Shown in pieces: positions 10,453 through 19,413 of a stretch of 56,585 bases of DNA. Location of the stretch: positions 1-56,585 of the forward strand of contig WSXZ01000064.1 in NCBI GenBank assembly GCA_009773555.1, written 5' to 3'. The DNA comes from Methylocystaceae bacterium. GTDB taxonomy: Bacteria; Pseudomonadota; Alphaproteobacteria; Rhizobiales; Beijerinckiaceae. The notes beneath the pieces were generated by a model. It was not told the origin of the DNA. It saw nothing but the letters and a program-made list of their open reading frames with translations, and searched no databases. Made by a program: the position numbers and the translations under genes. Each line of letters begins with the position of its first letter. Positions within the stretch are counted from its first letter, which is position 1.

Positions 10453-11764
10453 CTGCGCGTTGCGTGGAGCGTGGCGACAGGTGGGGAAGGCAGGCGAGCG
10501 AGCAATTCGATCTCGTTTCCCAGCAGGCCAAGCGCATTCACTTTGGCGTAATCCGCTGCGATCAGCCGCTCTCCAATGTCGCGTCGGTAACGCATGTTGG
10601 GGATGTGCACGCGCTCGATCAGCCGATAGGCGTCGCGGCGCGCGCTTTGGATCGTTCCCCCGCACCCCGTGGCCACCATCGTCCAGCCATAGGCGCCGGC
10701 AGTAACGAGCTGCCCATTGTCGAGCGCCACTTCGCAATAGTGCAGATTTTCTTGTTCCTCGCGCGACAATGCGCCGTCAAAGAGGATCGGCATGCCGATC
10801 GGCTCTTCCGCCTGTCGTCGCGAATAGGGGAAAGGCGGGACCGTTAGCACGACTCCGACCGAGAACCCGTCATCGACGTCCAGATGATCGTGATCGCGCC
10901 GGACCATCGCCTCAAACAATTGCGGCCAGGACATGCGCTGCAACGGAGACAGAATGGCGAAGCCGGGGTAACCGAATCTGCAGGTAAACTCGAGCGGCCA
11001 GATACCTTGCTCATTGACGATGGTGTTGAGGTTCACATAGCCGCAGTGGCCGTGACGCCTGAGCAAAGGCTCGATCTTTGCCAAAGTTTTCTCAAAGAAG
11101 AGGGTCGAGTTCTCTCGCCCGGGAAAAAGCGCTTGTGCTCCCAGTCGAGACAGGCGGGCCGTAAAAACTTCTCGCCGTCGAAGTAAGCGCCGACGCCCAT
11201 CTCGACGCCATCTATGAAATCCATCAGGACGAAGCCGGCTGCGTCCGCAGGACTGTCGGGCAGATTTTGCAGCAGCGCTGAAATGTCGCGTCCGTCGCCG
11301 AGACCGCCGACGAAGTTGCGATGCGCCAATTCCGGCGCATTGAATTTTAGGACATAGCGTCCGGGGCGCTCTCGAAGGAAGCGCAACCCATCCTGCCTTA
11401 TCGAAAAGTGGTGGGTCGCCGCGGTTGAGAGGCCGAGCTCGGCGAGAAGGCTCTGCGCATAGGCGCGGTCGATTTCAAGCCGGTCGCCGAAAGCGCTTCC
11501 GCCGATGACATTGAATCCGTCTTTGCGCAAGGCGTCCTGCAAGCCGCCGCACGAGACGTTTTCGAATAGGATGATTCCTTCGCCGCCGGCGCTCTTCACC
11601 CATTGCAGTTCCGAACGCCAGTCGTTCGTCTTGGCGATCATTCCGTTCAGAATGTTCTGGCAGAGTGGCGCGTCGATGAAGACCTTGACCTCATGTCCTT
11701 CCGCGGAAAGTCGAAGGTAGAGCGCGGCGAGGTCGCAGTAATTCCCAATCCCCAGAACCCGCAT
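10449..11764 (-). pseudogene. PurD-like ATP-grasp ligase, split by a frameshift
   Basis: Two leftward frames form one protein of the phosphoribosylamine-glycine ligase (PurD)/ATP-grasp type. The N-terminal part (11764 down to about 11130) begins MRVLGIGNYCDLAALY and carries the pre-ATP-grasp and first lobe, ending at FxGEKFLxPACLDWEHKRFFPG. The C-terminal part (about 11128 to 10449) continues with FEKTLAKIEPLLRR and then EFTCRFGYPG, matching the PurD Glu-Phe-x-x-Arg-Phe-Gly motif. Adding one base in the five-T run (plus strand 11124-11128) restores one continuous frame of about 438 residues. It is the last gene of a tight trio with the metalloenzyme (8-base gap) and the methyltransferase. The divergent N-terminus and context make a specialised ligase more likely than purine synthesis. 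The frameshift may be a sequencing error. Confidence 0.75.
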
Positions 11765-11772
11765 GGATGCTC

Positions 11773-12696
11773 CTAGGCCGCTTCACGCGGCGACTCCATC
11801 TGCAGGCGGAAATGACGTCGATAGCGCTCGAAACATCGCGCGCCATGCCAAAGTCGGAGAACCGCGCCCTCGCCGATCGCCTGCGCACGGCGCGGGTCTT
11901 CCTCGACGAGAGGCCGCAGAACTTCGCGATTCCACGCCTCGGAGTGTTTGACGTCGAGAATCGCATGGAGCGAAAAATACTGACGCTGCTTTCCGGGAAC
12001 CTTGAGTCGCCGCAGCCCGCGTTCGACATGTATCGCGCGTCCGGGCGCCGTCATCTCGATCGCGCCAAGCGCGCCGAGCGAATGAAAAGCGTAGGGACGA
12101 TTGCTGGCGAGCGCCACAATCATATTGCCGAGCGCGAGCGACTCCGGGCAGACGCGCTCTGGTCGCGCGTCGACGCCGAAATAGGCGGCGAGCCGCGTCA
12201 GCATCGGTCCGTGCATGCCCTGCGCATTGCCTCGGCCCATTTCGTCCCAGTAATTTCGCGCCATTTCGAGCTTGGGCGTCTGCGGCATCTTGATTTGCGT
12301 GAGGGCGACAAGATCGTCGAACCCTGCTTCGCCGGACACTTCCTGCTCAAGAAACCATTTCATGTCCTCGAAGCTTGCCAGTCGCTCGAGCCAGGGGAAC
12401 AGCGGATCGTTCTGACCTGGTCCATTCTCGGCAAGGCGCTCATACCAGTCCAGGAAGGAGTCGGCGTCGATCGGAATATCGGCGACGAACGGCGCGATCG
12501 CCTCGCGAACGCTCTCTACATAGGCGATCTCCGCTTCGGCGAGCGCGGCGCGCGCATGCACGTCAGCGCGCCAGTCGCCGGAGGGCGTGAGAGGCTCGAG
12601 TCGTGCGCCGTTGCGTCGGCAAAGCTCTCTCTGGAAGCGCTCAAAGGCTTCGCCGTTTAGCGTCGGAGCCAGGTCGATCCAATCGGGATCACGCAT
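11773..12696 (-). CDS. Haem-oxygenase-like iron-containing redox enzyme
   Basis: A 307-residue helical protein resembling the iron-containing redox enzyme family (haem-oxygenase-like diiron oxidases, PF14518 type). Candidate metal ligands are the acidic cluster E117/E119/E123, E152 in the NYWDEMG segment, E214, and the C-terminal H244-x3-D248-x2-H251 motif, the H-x3-D-x2-H signature described for members such as CADD. Known members (UndA, BesC, SznF, CADD) perform unusual oxygen-dependent cleavages and N-oxygenations in small-molecule biosynthesis. It starts 3 bases after the methyltransferase stop and ends 8 bases before the ATP-grasp gene. The substrate is unknown. Confidence 0.82.
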   Translation of the reverse strand: MRDPDWIDLAPTLNGEAFERFQRELCRRNGARLEPLTPSGDWRADVHARAALAEAEIAYVESVREAIAPFVADIPIDADSFLDWYERLAENGPGQNDPLFPWLERLASFEDMKWFLEQEVSGEAGFDDLVALTQIKMPQTPKLEMARNYWDEMGRGNAQGMHGPMLTRLAAYFGVDARPERVCPESLALGNMIVALASNRPYAFHSLGALGAIEMTAPGRAIHVERGLRRLKVPGKQRQYFSLHAILDVKHSEAWNREVLRPLVEEDPRRAQAIGEGAVLRLWHGARCFERYRRHFRLQMESPREAA

Positions 12697-12699
12697 ATG

Positions 12700-13710
12700 T
12701 CAGCCTTCTTTTTTTATGTTGAGGAAGACTGCGGCGATGCGGTCAACATTGTCATAGGCGGAGCGCTCCAGCTCTTCGCCGAAGACGTCGGGGTCGACCT
12801 CGTCGTAATCGAAGGTTACCGGCGAGGCGTCGAGGATTGGCGTCACGGCTGCAAGGAACTGATCCACGCCGCCGACAATCGGCGAGCCGGTATAGAGCAG
12901 CAGCCTTCCGCTTTCCGTCAGACGCGGGACGCCCTCCCGTACAATGTCGACGGAAAGGGAGATGCCGAACTCGCCGCCCCCATGGCGATAAAGACGTTGG
13001 TAATCATCGACGAGATAGGGCGGATTGGCGATGATGTAGTCGAACGGGCCGCTCGCGTTCTGGAAGAGATCGCTGTGAATCGCCTGGGTGCGTTTTAACC
13101 CGTTTAACACTGCGTTGACGCGCGCATATCGCACCGCTTGGGGATTGACGTCGGCGAGCAGCAGCTCGACGCCGGGTCTCATCAGGCTCGCGGCGAATAT
13201 CCCGCCCGCGCCGCTGCCGCACCCGATGTCGACGAAACGGCGGGGCGCCGAGGCTGAGATAGGCTGCGAATTAAGGACCGATTCGATGCAGCGCGCGAAA
13301 CGGTAAGTGTCAGGTCCGAAGAAAACCGAATCGGCGGCGTCCGTGGGAAAGGCCGAGTGCGCAAAGATCTGGCTCTTGAGAGTCGAGAAGCGCACCTTGC
13401 TGCGCAAGAGACCGTTGCAACGCGCCAGCGCCTTCGCCTCAGCAAGTGTGCGCAAAACCGGCGCCGGCAGATCGCTCGCAGAAAAAGGCAGACTCCATCC
13501 GAATGCGCGCGTCAAATTCGAACCATCCACTGCCGGACGTTGCACGACGCGGTTATGTGTCAGCGGCGTCGTGGTGGTGAAGCGGTAGTTCTGGTCACGA
13601 AGGAACGCGCCCAACCATAGCAAGGCCTCGTCCGCGACGCTCAGGCCTTGGTGAGAAGCGTTCGACGGCCCGGTAGCCGTCTCGTCAGAGCAGAGATCCA
13701 GTTGCATCAA
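12700..13710 (-). CDS. Class I SAM-dependent methyltransferase with NPPY motif
   Basis: A 336-residue protein. The N-terminal 150 residues are a unique helical domain, followed by a Rossmann methyltransferase domain with the SAM-binding motif DIGCGSG at 161-167, an acidic residue at D187 and the catalytic NPPY at 229-232. NPPY enzymes methylate planar nitrogens in proteins, nucleic bases or metabolites (PrmC/HemK, RsmC). A helical domain ahead of the methyltransferase is PrmC-like in layout, but the sequence does not look like PrmC. It is the first gene of the MTase, metalloenzyme, ATP-grasp trio, and about 120 bases follow the eutC stop, so it may be read from eutBC. Confidence 0.87.
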   Translation of the reverse strand: MMQLDLCSDETATGPSNASHQGLSVADEALLWLGAFLRDQNYRFTTTTPLTHNRVVQRPAVDGSNLTRAFGWSLPFSASDLPAPVLRTLAEAKALARCNGLLRSKVRFSTLKSQIFAHSAFPTDAADSVFFGPDTYRFARCIESVLNSQPISASAPRRFVDIGCGSGAGGIFAASLMRPGVELLLADVNPQAVRYARVNAVLNGLKRTQAIHSDLFQNASGPFDYIIANPPYLVDDYQRLYRHGGGEFGISLSVDIVREGVPRLTESGRLLLYTGSPIVGGVDQFLAAVTPILDASPVTFDYDEVDPDVFGEELERSAYDNVDRIAAVFLNIKKEG

Positions 13711-13830
13711 TCGCCAACGCCCCGAGCGCCAAGAGAGGTTTCAACTCACGGCGACGAGGATAGTTCCGATACGTTTGTGCTTGGGCCAAAGTTGGATCTT
13801 AAAGCCTGCCGCAAGCGCGAGAGCGCGTAG

Positions 13831-14590
13831 CTAACTCTTGGCGTCGATCGCGCGCAGTTCTCCCGATGGAAGCGTATCGGCTTCGTCTTTGAGATTGACG
13901 CCGGTCAGCTGGCGTCGGCGCGCCTCATGGCAAAGATAAAGCAGTTTTCGTGCGGCGTCGGCGTAGGAAAGCCCTTGCGGGCGGATATTCGAGAGGCAGT
14001 TGCGCTCGGCGTCGCTGCGGCCGACGCGCGGCGCAAATGTAAGATAGACGCCCATGCTGTCGGGCGAGGAGAGTCCTGGTCGTTCGCCGATGAAAACCGC
14101 CACAAGCCTTGCCCCAAGCGTTTCGCCGATATCGTCGCCGAGCGCCACGCGCCCCTGTTCGGCGAGAACGATCGGCGCGATTTTCCACGATGTTCGATCG
14201 AGAGATTGCAGGCCGGGCGATTGCGCGGGCGGAAAGTCCTTCGGCGATGACGAACGCAAGGTCGTAATCGCCTGCGAGCGCTTTGAGATTCTGGCGGGAA
14301 TCGTCGTCGAGTTTTCGACCGAGGTCAGGACGCAGCAGAAAGCTTCGCCGATCGCGGGCGGCGCTCTTCACGCGGACGGCCGTCAGCCCGCGCGATGTCA
14401 GCTCTTCGAAGAGCAAGTCGGCGTCGAGCCGCTCTTCGACCGCATCCCGCGCTTCGGCATGCGCCAGCTGGAAATCGAGAGTAGCGCGCGTCGTCAGCGC
14501 CGCTCCTGCCCGTGGCAGGAAGATTCTTGCCGGCGTCGCCGAACGGAGGATCGCAATTTTGTCGAGAGGCGTCGGGCGATCATCGGACAT
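13831..14590 (-). pseudogene. eutC: Ethanolamine ammonia-lyase small subunit, split by a frameshift
   Basis: The N-terminal part (14590 to about 14217) reads PARIFLPRAGAALTTRATLDF and continues to [15 protein letters not shown]. The C-terminal part is in another frame and gives [20 protein letters not shown], then [22 protein letters not shown] and [20 protein letters not shown], all classic EutC. Removing one base from the GGG at 14215-14217 joins them into a protein of about 252 residues, the usual family length. It starts 2 bases after the eutB stop. EutC pairs with EutB to bind adenosylcobalamin and convert ethanolamine to acetaldehyde and ammonia. The frameshift is either a sequencing indel or a recent inactivation. 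Confidence 0.85.
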
Positions 14591-14592
14591 CC

Positions 14593-15906
14593 TCAGGCTC
14601 TTTCGAGAAGCGGCGCAAAGGATGCAGGCAGCGCCGCCGGCCGCAATTCGCCACGCGCGTCCGTCAAACCGACGTCAGCGAGCCATTGCGCAAATTCGGG
14701 AGCGGGCGCCAGATTCAGCATGCGCCGAACGGCAAGCACGTTGACGCCGGCGACGGCAAGTAACGTCAGCAGATCGTCCATATCGTTCTGATCGGCTTCG
14801 GCGTGGTTGGTGTAACATACGTCGCAGCCCATCGGCAGTCCTAGCAGCTTGCCGCAGAAATGGTCTTCGAGCGCCGCCCGCGTGATCTGCTTGCCGTCGA
14901 AGAGATATTCGGGGCCGATAAACCCGACGACGGTATTGACCAGCAGAGGATCGAACATCCGTGCGACGCCATAGGCGCGCGCTTCCAGCGTCTGCTGATC
15001 GCAATTCCAATGGGCGTTGGCCGAAAGCGCGCTGCCCTGGCCGGTCTCGAAATACATGACATTGTCGCCGATCGTTCCGCGCCTGAGCGCAAGCGCCGCC
15101 TCGCGCGCCTCACGCAACACCGCGAGGTCGATCCCGAAGCTTGAATTTGCGGCTTGGGTGCCGCCGATCGATTGAAACACCAGATCGACGGGCGCACGTC
15201 GCGCCATCAGCTCCAGCGTCGTCGTGACATGCGCGAGCACGCAGGATTGCGTCGGAATGTTCAACGTCTCGCGCAATTCATCGAGAAGGCTCAGGAGTTC
15301 GTAGCACTGCTCCGGACTGTCGGACGCGGGATTGACGCCGATGACTGCGTCGCCATTGCCGAGCAGGAGCCCGTCGATGGCGCTTGCCAGAACGCCGCGC
15401 GCGTCATCGGTCGGATGGTTGGGCTGAATGCGCGATGACAGCCGTCCGCGCAGGCCGAGCGTATTGCGAAACTTCGTGACGACGCGCCGCTTGGCGGCGA
15501 TCAGGATCAGGTCCTGGTTGCGGCAGATCTTAGAGACCGCGGCAACCATTTCGGGCGTCAATCCGAAGGTCAAGGCGGCAAGCGCGTCCTCATCGACGGC
15601 GTCGGAGAGAAGCCAGTCGCGAAATTCTCCGACGGTCAGCGAGGCGATTGGCCTAAAGGCGTTTCGGTCGTGGCCGTCCAGGATCAATCGCGTGACCTCG
15701 TCCTCTTCGTAGGGGACAAGCGCTTCGTTCAAAAACACGCTCAAGGGCAGATCGGCGAGGGCCATCTGCGCCGCGACCCGCTCGGCGGCGCTCGTCGCCG
15801 CAATGCCGGCAAGACAATCCCCGGAACGCAATGGGGTCGCCTTCGCCATCAGCGTTTTAAGATCTGGGAACCTGTAGCTCGTTCCACGTATCGTCGTCGC
15901 ATACAT
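14593..15906 (-). CDS. eutB: Ethanolamine ammonia-lyase large subunit
   Basis: A 437-residue EutB, close to the family's usual 450. Clear family stretches include SGDCLAGIAA near residue 28, KICRNQDLILIAAKRRVVTK, RLSSRIQPNHPTDD, GVNPASDS, the FQSIGGTQAANSSFGIDLA region and CDVCYTNHAEADQNDMD. It is the catalytic subunit of the B12-dependent lyase that releases acetaldehyde and ammonia from ethanolamine. No shell proteins, EutA or acetaldehyde dehydrogenase lie in the window, so this is the simple eutBC arrangement without a microcompartment. It is divergent from the kinase-like gene across 163 bases. I saw no cobalamin riboswitch in that gap. Confidence 0.95.
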   Translation of the reverse strand: MYATTIRGTSYRFPDLKTLMAKATPLRSGDCLAGIAATSAAERVAAQMALADLPLSVFLNEALVPYEEDEVTRLILDGHDRNAFRPIASLTVGEFRDWLLSDAVDEDALAALTFGLTPEMVAAVSKICRNQDLILIAAKRRVVTKFRNTLGLRGRLSSRIQPNHPTDDARGVLASAIDGLLLGNGDAVIGVNPASDSPEQCYELLSLLDELRETLNIPTQSCVLAHVTTTLELMARRAPVDLVFQSIGGTQAANSSFGIDLAVLREAREAALALRRGTIGDNVMYFETGQGSALSANAHWNCDQQTLEARAYGVARMFDPLLVNTVVGFIGPEYLFDGKQITRAALEDHFCGKLLGLPMGCDVCYTNHAEADQNDMDDLLTLLAVAGVNVLAVRRMLNLAPAPEFAQWLADVGLTDARGELRPAALPASFAPLLERA

Positions 15907-16069
15907 GGCCAGACCTCGGAAGACCTTCTCACAGGCTATGGCGCCCCAGCGGACGTGTCACTGTCCGCGCGTAAGGTTTTCCCCAGGGCCCTTCGTAGCC
16001 CATGGCCTTTGCGCGCCAGCCGCATATATTAGCTCAGTCAGAGTTTGTTATATTGCCCCGCCGGAGCCG

Positions 16070-16960
16070 ATGTCAGCCCATATCTCAGATCCAGAAACTC
16101 TGATACGCGCGCTTCCGATCTGGCGCGGCCCGATCGGGATCGCGCCGTTGCTCGGCGGCATCACCAACAAAAATTATATCGTCCAGGATGGCGATCGATC
16201 CGTCGTCGTTCGCCTTGGCGGCGACATTCCGGTTCATGGCGTCATGCGCTTTAACGAATTGGCGGCGAGCAGGGCTGCAGGCGCCGCCGGCATATCCCCG
16301 AAAGTTCTGTATGCCGCGCCGATGGCGATGGCGCTCGAATTTATCTCGGGCCGCACCTATGACCCGGAAGACATGCGGGCGAATCGCAGACGCTGCGTCG
16401 ATCTGATCAAGCGCGTTCATCGTGAGGTTGCGCTGCATTTGCGCGGGCCGACCCTGGCGTTCAACGTCTTCCATATCATTCGCGACTACGCGCATACGCT
16501 GATCGAGGACAAAAGCCGGATGTCGGCGAATTTGCCGCGCCTGCTCGCGGCGAGCGAGGTTCTGGAAAAGGCGACGGGCGCAATTGACCTTGTCTTCGGC
16601 CATAATGATCTCCTTGCCGCCAATTTCATCGACGACGGGCGGCGTCTCTGGCTCGTCGACTGGGATTATGCCGGATGGAATACGCCGCTGTTCGATCTTG
16701 GCGGACTCTCGTCGAATAATGGCTTTGACGCCGCGGACGACGACGCGATGCTCGAGGACTATTTCGAGGCGGCGCCGACCGATGCGTTGCGGCGCCGCTT
16801 CAAGGCGATGCTTTGCGCCTCGCTGTTGCGCGAAGCGTTGTGGAGCCTTGTCTCAGAGAGTCGGTCAACGATCGACTTCGATTACGTCGCTTACTCAGAA
16901 CAAAATCTGACGCGCTTCGATGACGCCTGGGCGGCGTTTCAGCAAATGGAAAGAGCATGA
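16070..16960 (+). CDS. Choline/ethanolamine kinase-like phosphotransferase (APH fold)
   Basis: A 296-residue APH/choline-kinase-fold protein. The nucleotide loop is near GGITNKNY (29-36), the catalytic HND is at H178-N-D180 and the metal-binding DWDYA is at D197-199. The frame is open upstream, but the ATG at 16070 preceded by CGGAG is the best start. The stop overlaps the next start (ATGA). It lies opposite eutBC and just before a dimethylglycine-dehydrogenase-like gene, so an amino-alcohol substrate such as choline or ethanolamine is plausible. The sequence alone does not prove the substrate. Confidence 0.85.
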   Translation: MSAHISDPETLIRALPIWRGPIGIAPLLGGITNKNYIVQDGDRSVVVRLGGDIPVHGVMRFNELAASRAAGAAGISPKVLYAAPMAMALEFISGRTYDPEDMRANRRRCVDLIKRVHREVALHLRGPTLAFNVFHIIRDYAHTLIEDKSRMSANLPRLLAASEVLEKATGAIDLVFGHNDLLAANFIDDGRRLWLVDWDYAGWNTPLFDLGGLSSNNGFDAADDDAMLEDYFEAAPTDALRRRFKAMLCASLLREALWSLVSESRSTIDFDYVAYSEQNLTRFDDAWAAFQQMERA

Positions 16961-19404
16961 CGGATCTCCCGGCAAGCGCGCAGATCGTCGTCATCGGCGG
17001 CGGCATTGTCGGCTGCTCCGTGGCCTATCACCTCGCCAAGCGCGGCGTGGAGACGCTGCTGCTTGAACGCCACCAACTGTCCTCGGGTTCGACCTGGCAT
17101 GCGGCGGGACTGATCGGGCAGTTACGGACCAACGCCAATATCACCAAGCTCCTCGGCTATTCGGTGGAGCTTTATGACCGGCTCGAGCAAGAGACGGGCT
17201 ATGCGACCGGCTGGCGGCGCAATGGCGGTCTGCGTCTCGCCTGCAACGCCGACCGATGGATCGAAGTCAAGCGGCAGGCGACGTCCGCGCGGAGCTTCGG
17301 CCTTGATATGCAGCTCCTGAGCGCCAGGGAGGCGCAGGCGCTCTGGCCGCTGATGAATGTCGATGACGTTATCGGCGCGGCTTTCCTGCCGACCGATGGA
17401 CAAGCCAATCCTTCAGACATCACCCAGGCGCTGGCGAAAGGGGCGCGGCTTGCGGGCGCAAAGCTTGTCGAGGGCGTCGCCGTCACGGATTTCATCATCG
17501 AGAACGATCGCGTGCGCGGCGTCGTCACGAATCGCGGCGCCATCGCCTGCGAGAAGCTCGTGCTCTGCGCCGGCCTCTGGACCCAGCCTCTCGCGGCGCG
17601 CGCGGGCGTCGCCGTTCCGCTCTCGGCGGTGCATCACCAATATCTCGTGACCGAAAGGATCAACGGCGTGACGAGCGATCTGCCGACGCTGCGCGATCCG
17701 GATCGGCTCACCTACTACAAGGAGGAGGTCGGCGGCCTCGTCATGGGCGGCTACGAGCCCAACCCCGTGCCTTGGTCATCGGGCGCCGTGCCCGAGGATT
17801 TCGCCTTCCGTCTTCTCGAGGACGATTGGGATCATTTCGAGCCGATCATGAATCTCGCGCTCGGCCGTGTGCCGGCGCTTGCCGAGGCCGGCATCAAGCA
17901 GATGATCAACGGCCTCGAAAGCTTCACGCCCGACGGCAACTGGATGATCGGCGAAGCGCCGGAGGTGCGCAATTTCTTCGTCGGCGCCGGTTTTAACGCC
18001 TTCGGCATCGCGTCGGCGGGCGGCGCCGGCATGGCGTTGGCGGAATGGGCGGCGGACGGCGAACAGCCGTTCGATCTCTGGCCGGTCGACATCCGCCGCT
18101 TCGGCGCGCCGCACCGCGATCCGAACTGGGTGCGGGTGCGGACGCTCGAAGCCTATGCGCGCCACTACAGCATCGCCTGGCCCTTCGAAGAATTTACGTC
18201 CGGCCGGCCGTTGCGGCGCTCGCCGCTTTATGACCGCCTCAAGGCGAAGGGCGCGTGCTTTGGCGAAAAGATGGGCTTCGAACGACCCAATTGGTTCGCG
18301 GATGTGAGCGCGGGCGAAGCGCCGCGGGATCGCTATTCGTTCGGCAGGCCGGGCTGGTTCGATGCGGTCGGGCGAGAGCATCGCGCCTGCCGTGAGGCGG
18401 CGGCGCTTTTCGATCAGACAAGCTTCGCCAAGGCGCTGATTGTCGGCAATGACGCCGAAGCGGCGCTGTCCTGGATCGCCGCCAACAATGTCGCCAAGCC
18501 GCCGGGCGCCGTCACCTATACGCAGTTGTTGAATCGCAAGGGCGGCATTGAATGCGATCTGACGATCACGCGATTGGCGAAGGACCGCTTCTATGTCGCG
18601 ACGGGAACGGCCTTCGGCACGCATGACTTTGACTGGATCAGGCGATTGATTCCCGAAGGCATGGACGCGCGCGTGATCGACGTCACCTCGGCAAATTCCG
18701 TGCTCGCGTTGATGGGTCCGCGCGCGAGAGAGATTCTGCAATCGTGCTGCGACGACGATCTTTCGAATGCCGCATTCCCATTCATGACTTCTCGCGAAGT
18801 TCGCTTGGCCGGTGCGCCGGTGCTGGCGATCCGCGTCACATATGTGGGCGAACTCGGCTGGGAGCTTCACATCCCTGTCGATTTCGCCGTCTCGATCTAC
18901 GACGCGCTCGTCGAGGCGGGCGCGCCATTTGGCCTTGTCGACGCGGGCTATCGCGCGATCGAATCTCTGCGTTTGGAGAAGGGCTACCGCGCCTGGGGCG
19001 CCGATATAGGTCCGGATCACACGCCGCCGATGGCGGGTCTTGGTTGGGCCGTCAAGATGAAGTCCGGCGCGCCCTTTCAGGGAAGAGACGCGCTCGTTCA
19101 AGCTGCGGGCTTGCCCTTGCCGCGACTTCTCGCTGGCTTCGCCGTCGACGATCCTGACATTGTTCTGCTCGGGCGCGAAACGATCTATCGCAATGGCGAG
19201 CGTGTTGGTTGGCTATCAAGCGGCGGCTACGGCTATTCGATCGGCAAGGCGATCGGCTATGGCTATGTCCGCAACTCTGACGGAGTCGATCCGACTTTTG
19301 TGCTCTCTGGCGAATATCAACTCGAGATCGCCGGCGAGCGCCGGCCGGCGACCGTCTCTCTTTCGCCGTTCTACGATCCCAAAGGCGAACGCATACGCGC
19401 TTAG
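16957..19404 (+). CDS. FAD-dependent dimethylglycine/sarcosine dehydrogenase-like protein with GcvT domain
   Basis: A 815-residue fusion. The N-terminal DAO/FAD domain starts with VVIGGGIVGCSVAYHLAKRG (residues 10-29), with Glu about ten residues later, and a Ser-Thr-Trp-His-Ala-Ala-Gly stretch near 52 marks the probable flavin-His site. A linker precedes the C-terminal GcvT-like folate domain (about 430-815), with GELGWELHIP and GYRAIESLRLEKGYRAWG. Relatives oxidise dimethylglycine or sarcosine and pass the methyl group to tetrahydrofolate as 5,10-methylene-THF. It is translationally coupled to the kinase gene. Similar fusions act on other N-methyl amines, so the exact substrate is open. Confidence 0.9.
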   Translation: MTDLPASAQIVVIGGGIVGCSVAYHLAKRGVETLLLERHQLSSGSTWHAAGLIGQLRTNANITKLLGYSVELYDRLEQETGYATGWRRNGGLRLACNADRWIEVKRQATSARSFGLDMQLLSAREAQALWPLMNVDDVIGAAFLPTDGQANPSDITQALAKGARLAGAKLVEGVAVTDFIIENDRVRGVVTNRGAIACEKLVLCAGLWTQPLAARAGVAVPLSAVHHQYLVTERINGVTSDLPTLRDPDRLTYYKEEVGGLVMGGYEPNPVPWSSGAVPEDFAFRLLEDDWDHFEPIMNLALGRVPALAEAGIKQMINGLESFTPDGNWMIGEAPEVRNFFVGAGFNAFGIASAGGAGMALAEWAADGEQPFDLWPVDIRRFGAPHRDPNWVRVRTLEAYARHYSIAWPFEEFTSGRPLRRSPLYDRLKAKGACFGEKMGFERPNWFADVSAGEAPRDRYSFGRPGWFDAVGREHRACREAAALFDQTSFAKALIVGNDAEAALSWIAANNVAKPPGAVTYTQLLNRKGGIECDLTITRLAKDRFYVATGTAFGTHDFDWIRRLIPEGMDARVIDVTSANSVLALMGPRAREILQSCCDDDLSNAAFPFMTSREVRLAGAPVLAIRVTYVGELGWELHIPVDFAVSIYDALVEAGAPFGLVDAGYRAIESLRLEKGYRAWGADIGPDHTPPMAGLGWAVKMKSGAPFQGRDALVQAAGLPLPRLLAGFAVDDPDIVLLGRETIYRNGERVGWLSSGGYGYSIGKAIGYGYVRNSDGVDPTFVLSGEYQLEIAGERRPATVSLSPFYDPKGERIRA

Positions 19405-19413
19405 CGGCTGCGT

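Noticed and set aside
15907-16069. Possible cobalamin riboswitch upstream of eutB
   Set aside because: The 163-base gap shows no recognisable B12-box or paired elements by eye.
17776-19101. 441-codon leftward open frame across the flavoprotein gene
   Set aside because: It is the antisense of the dimethylglycine-dehydrogenase-like gene. Its Arg-rich composition reflects GC-rich codon wobble, and no known family is seen.
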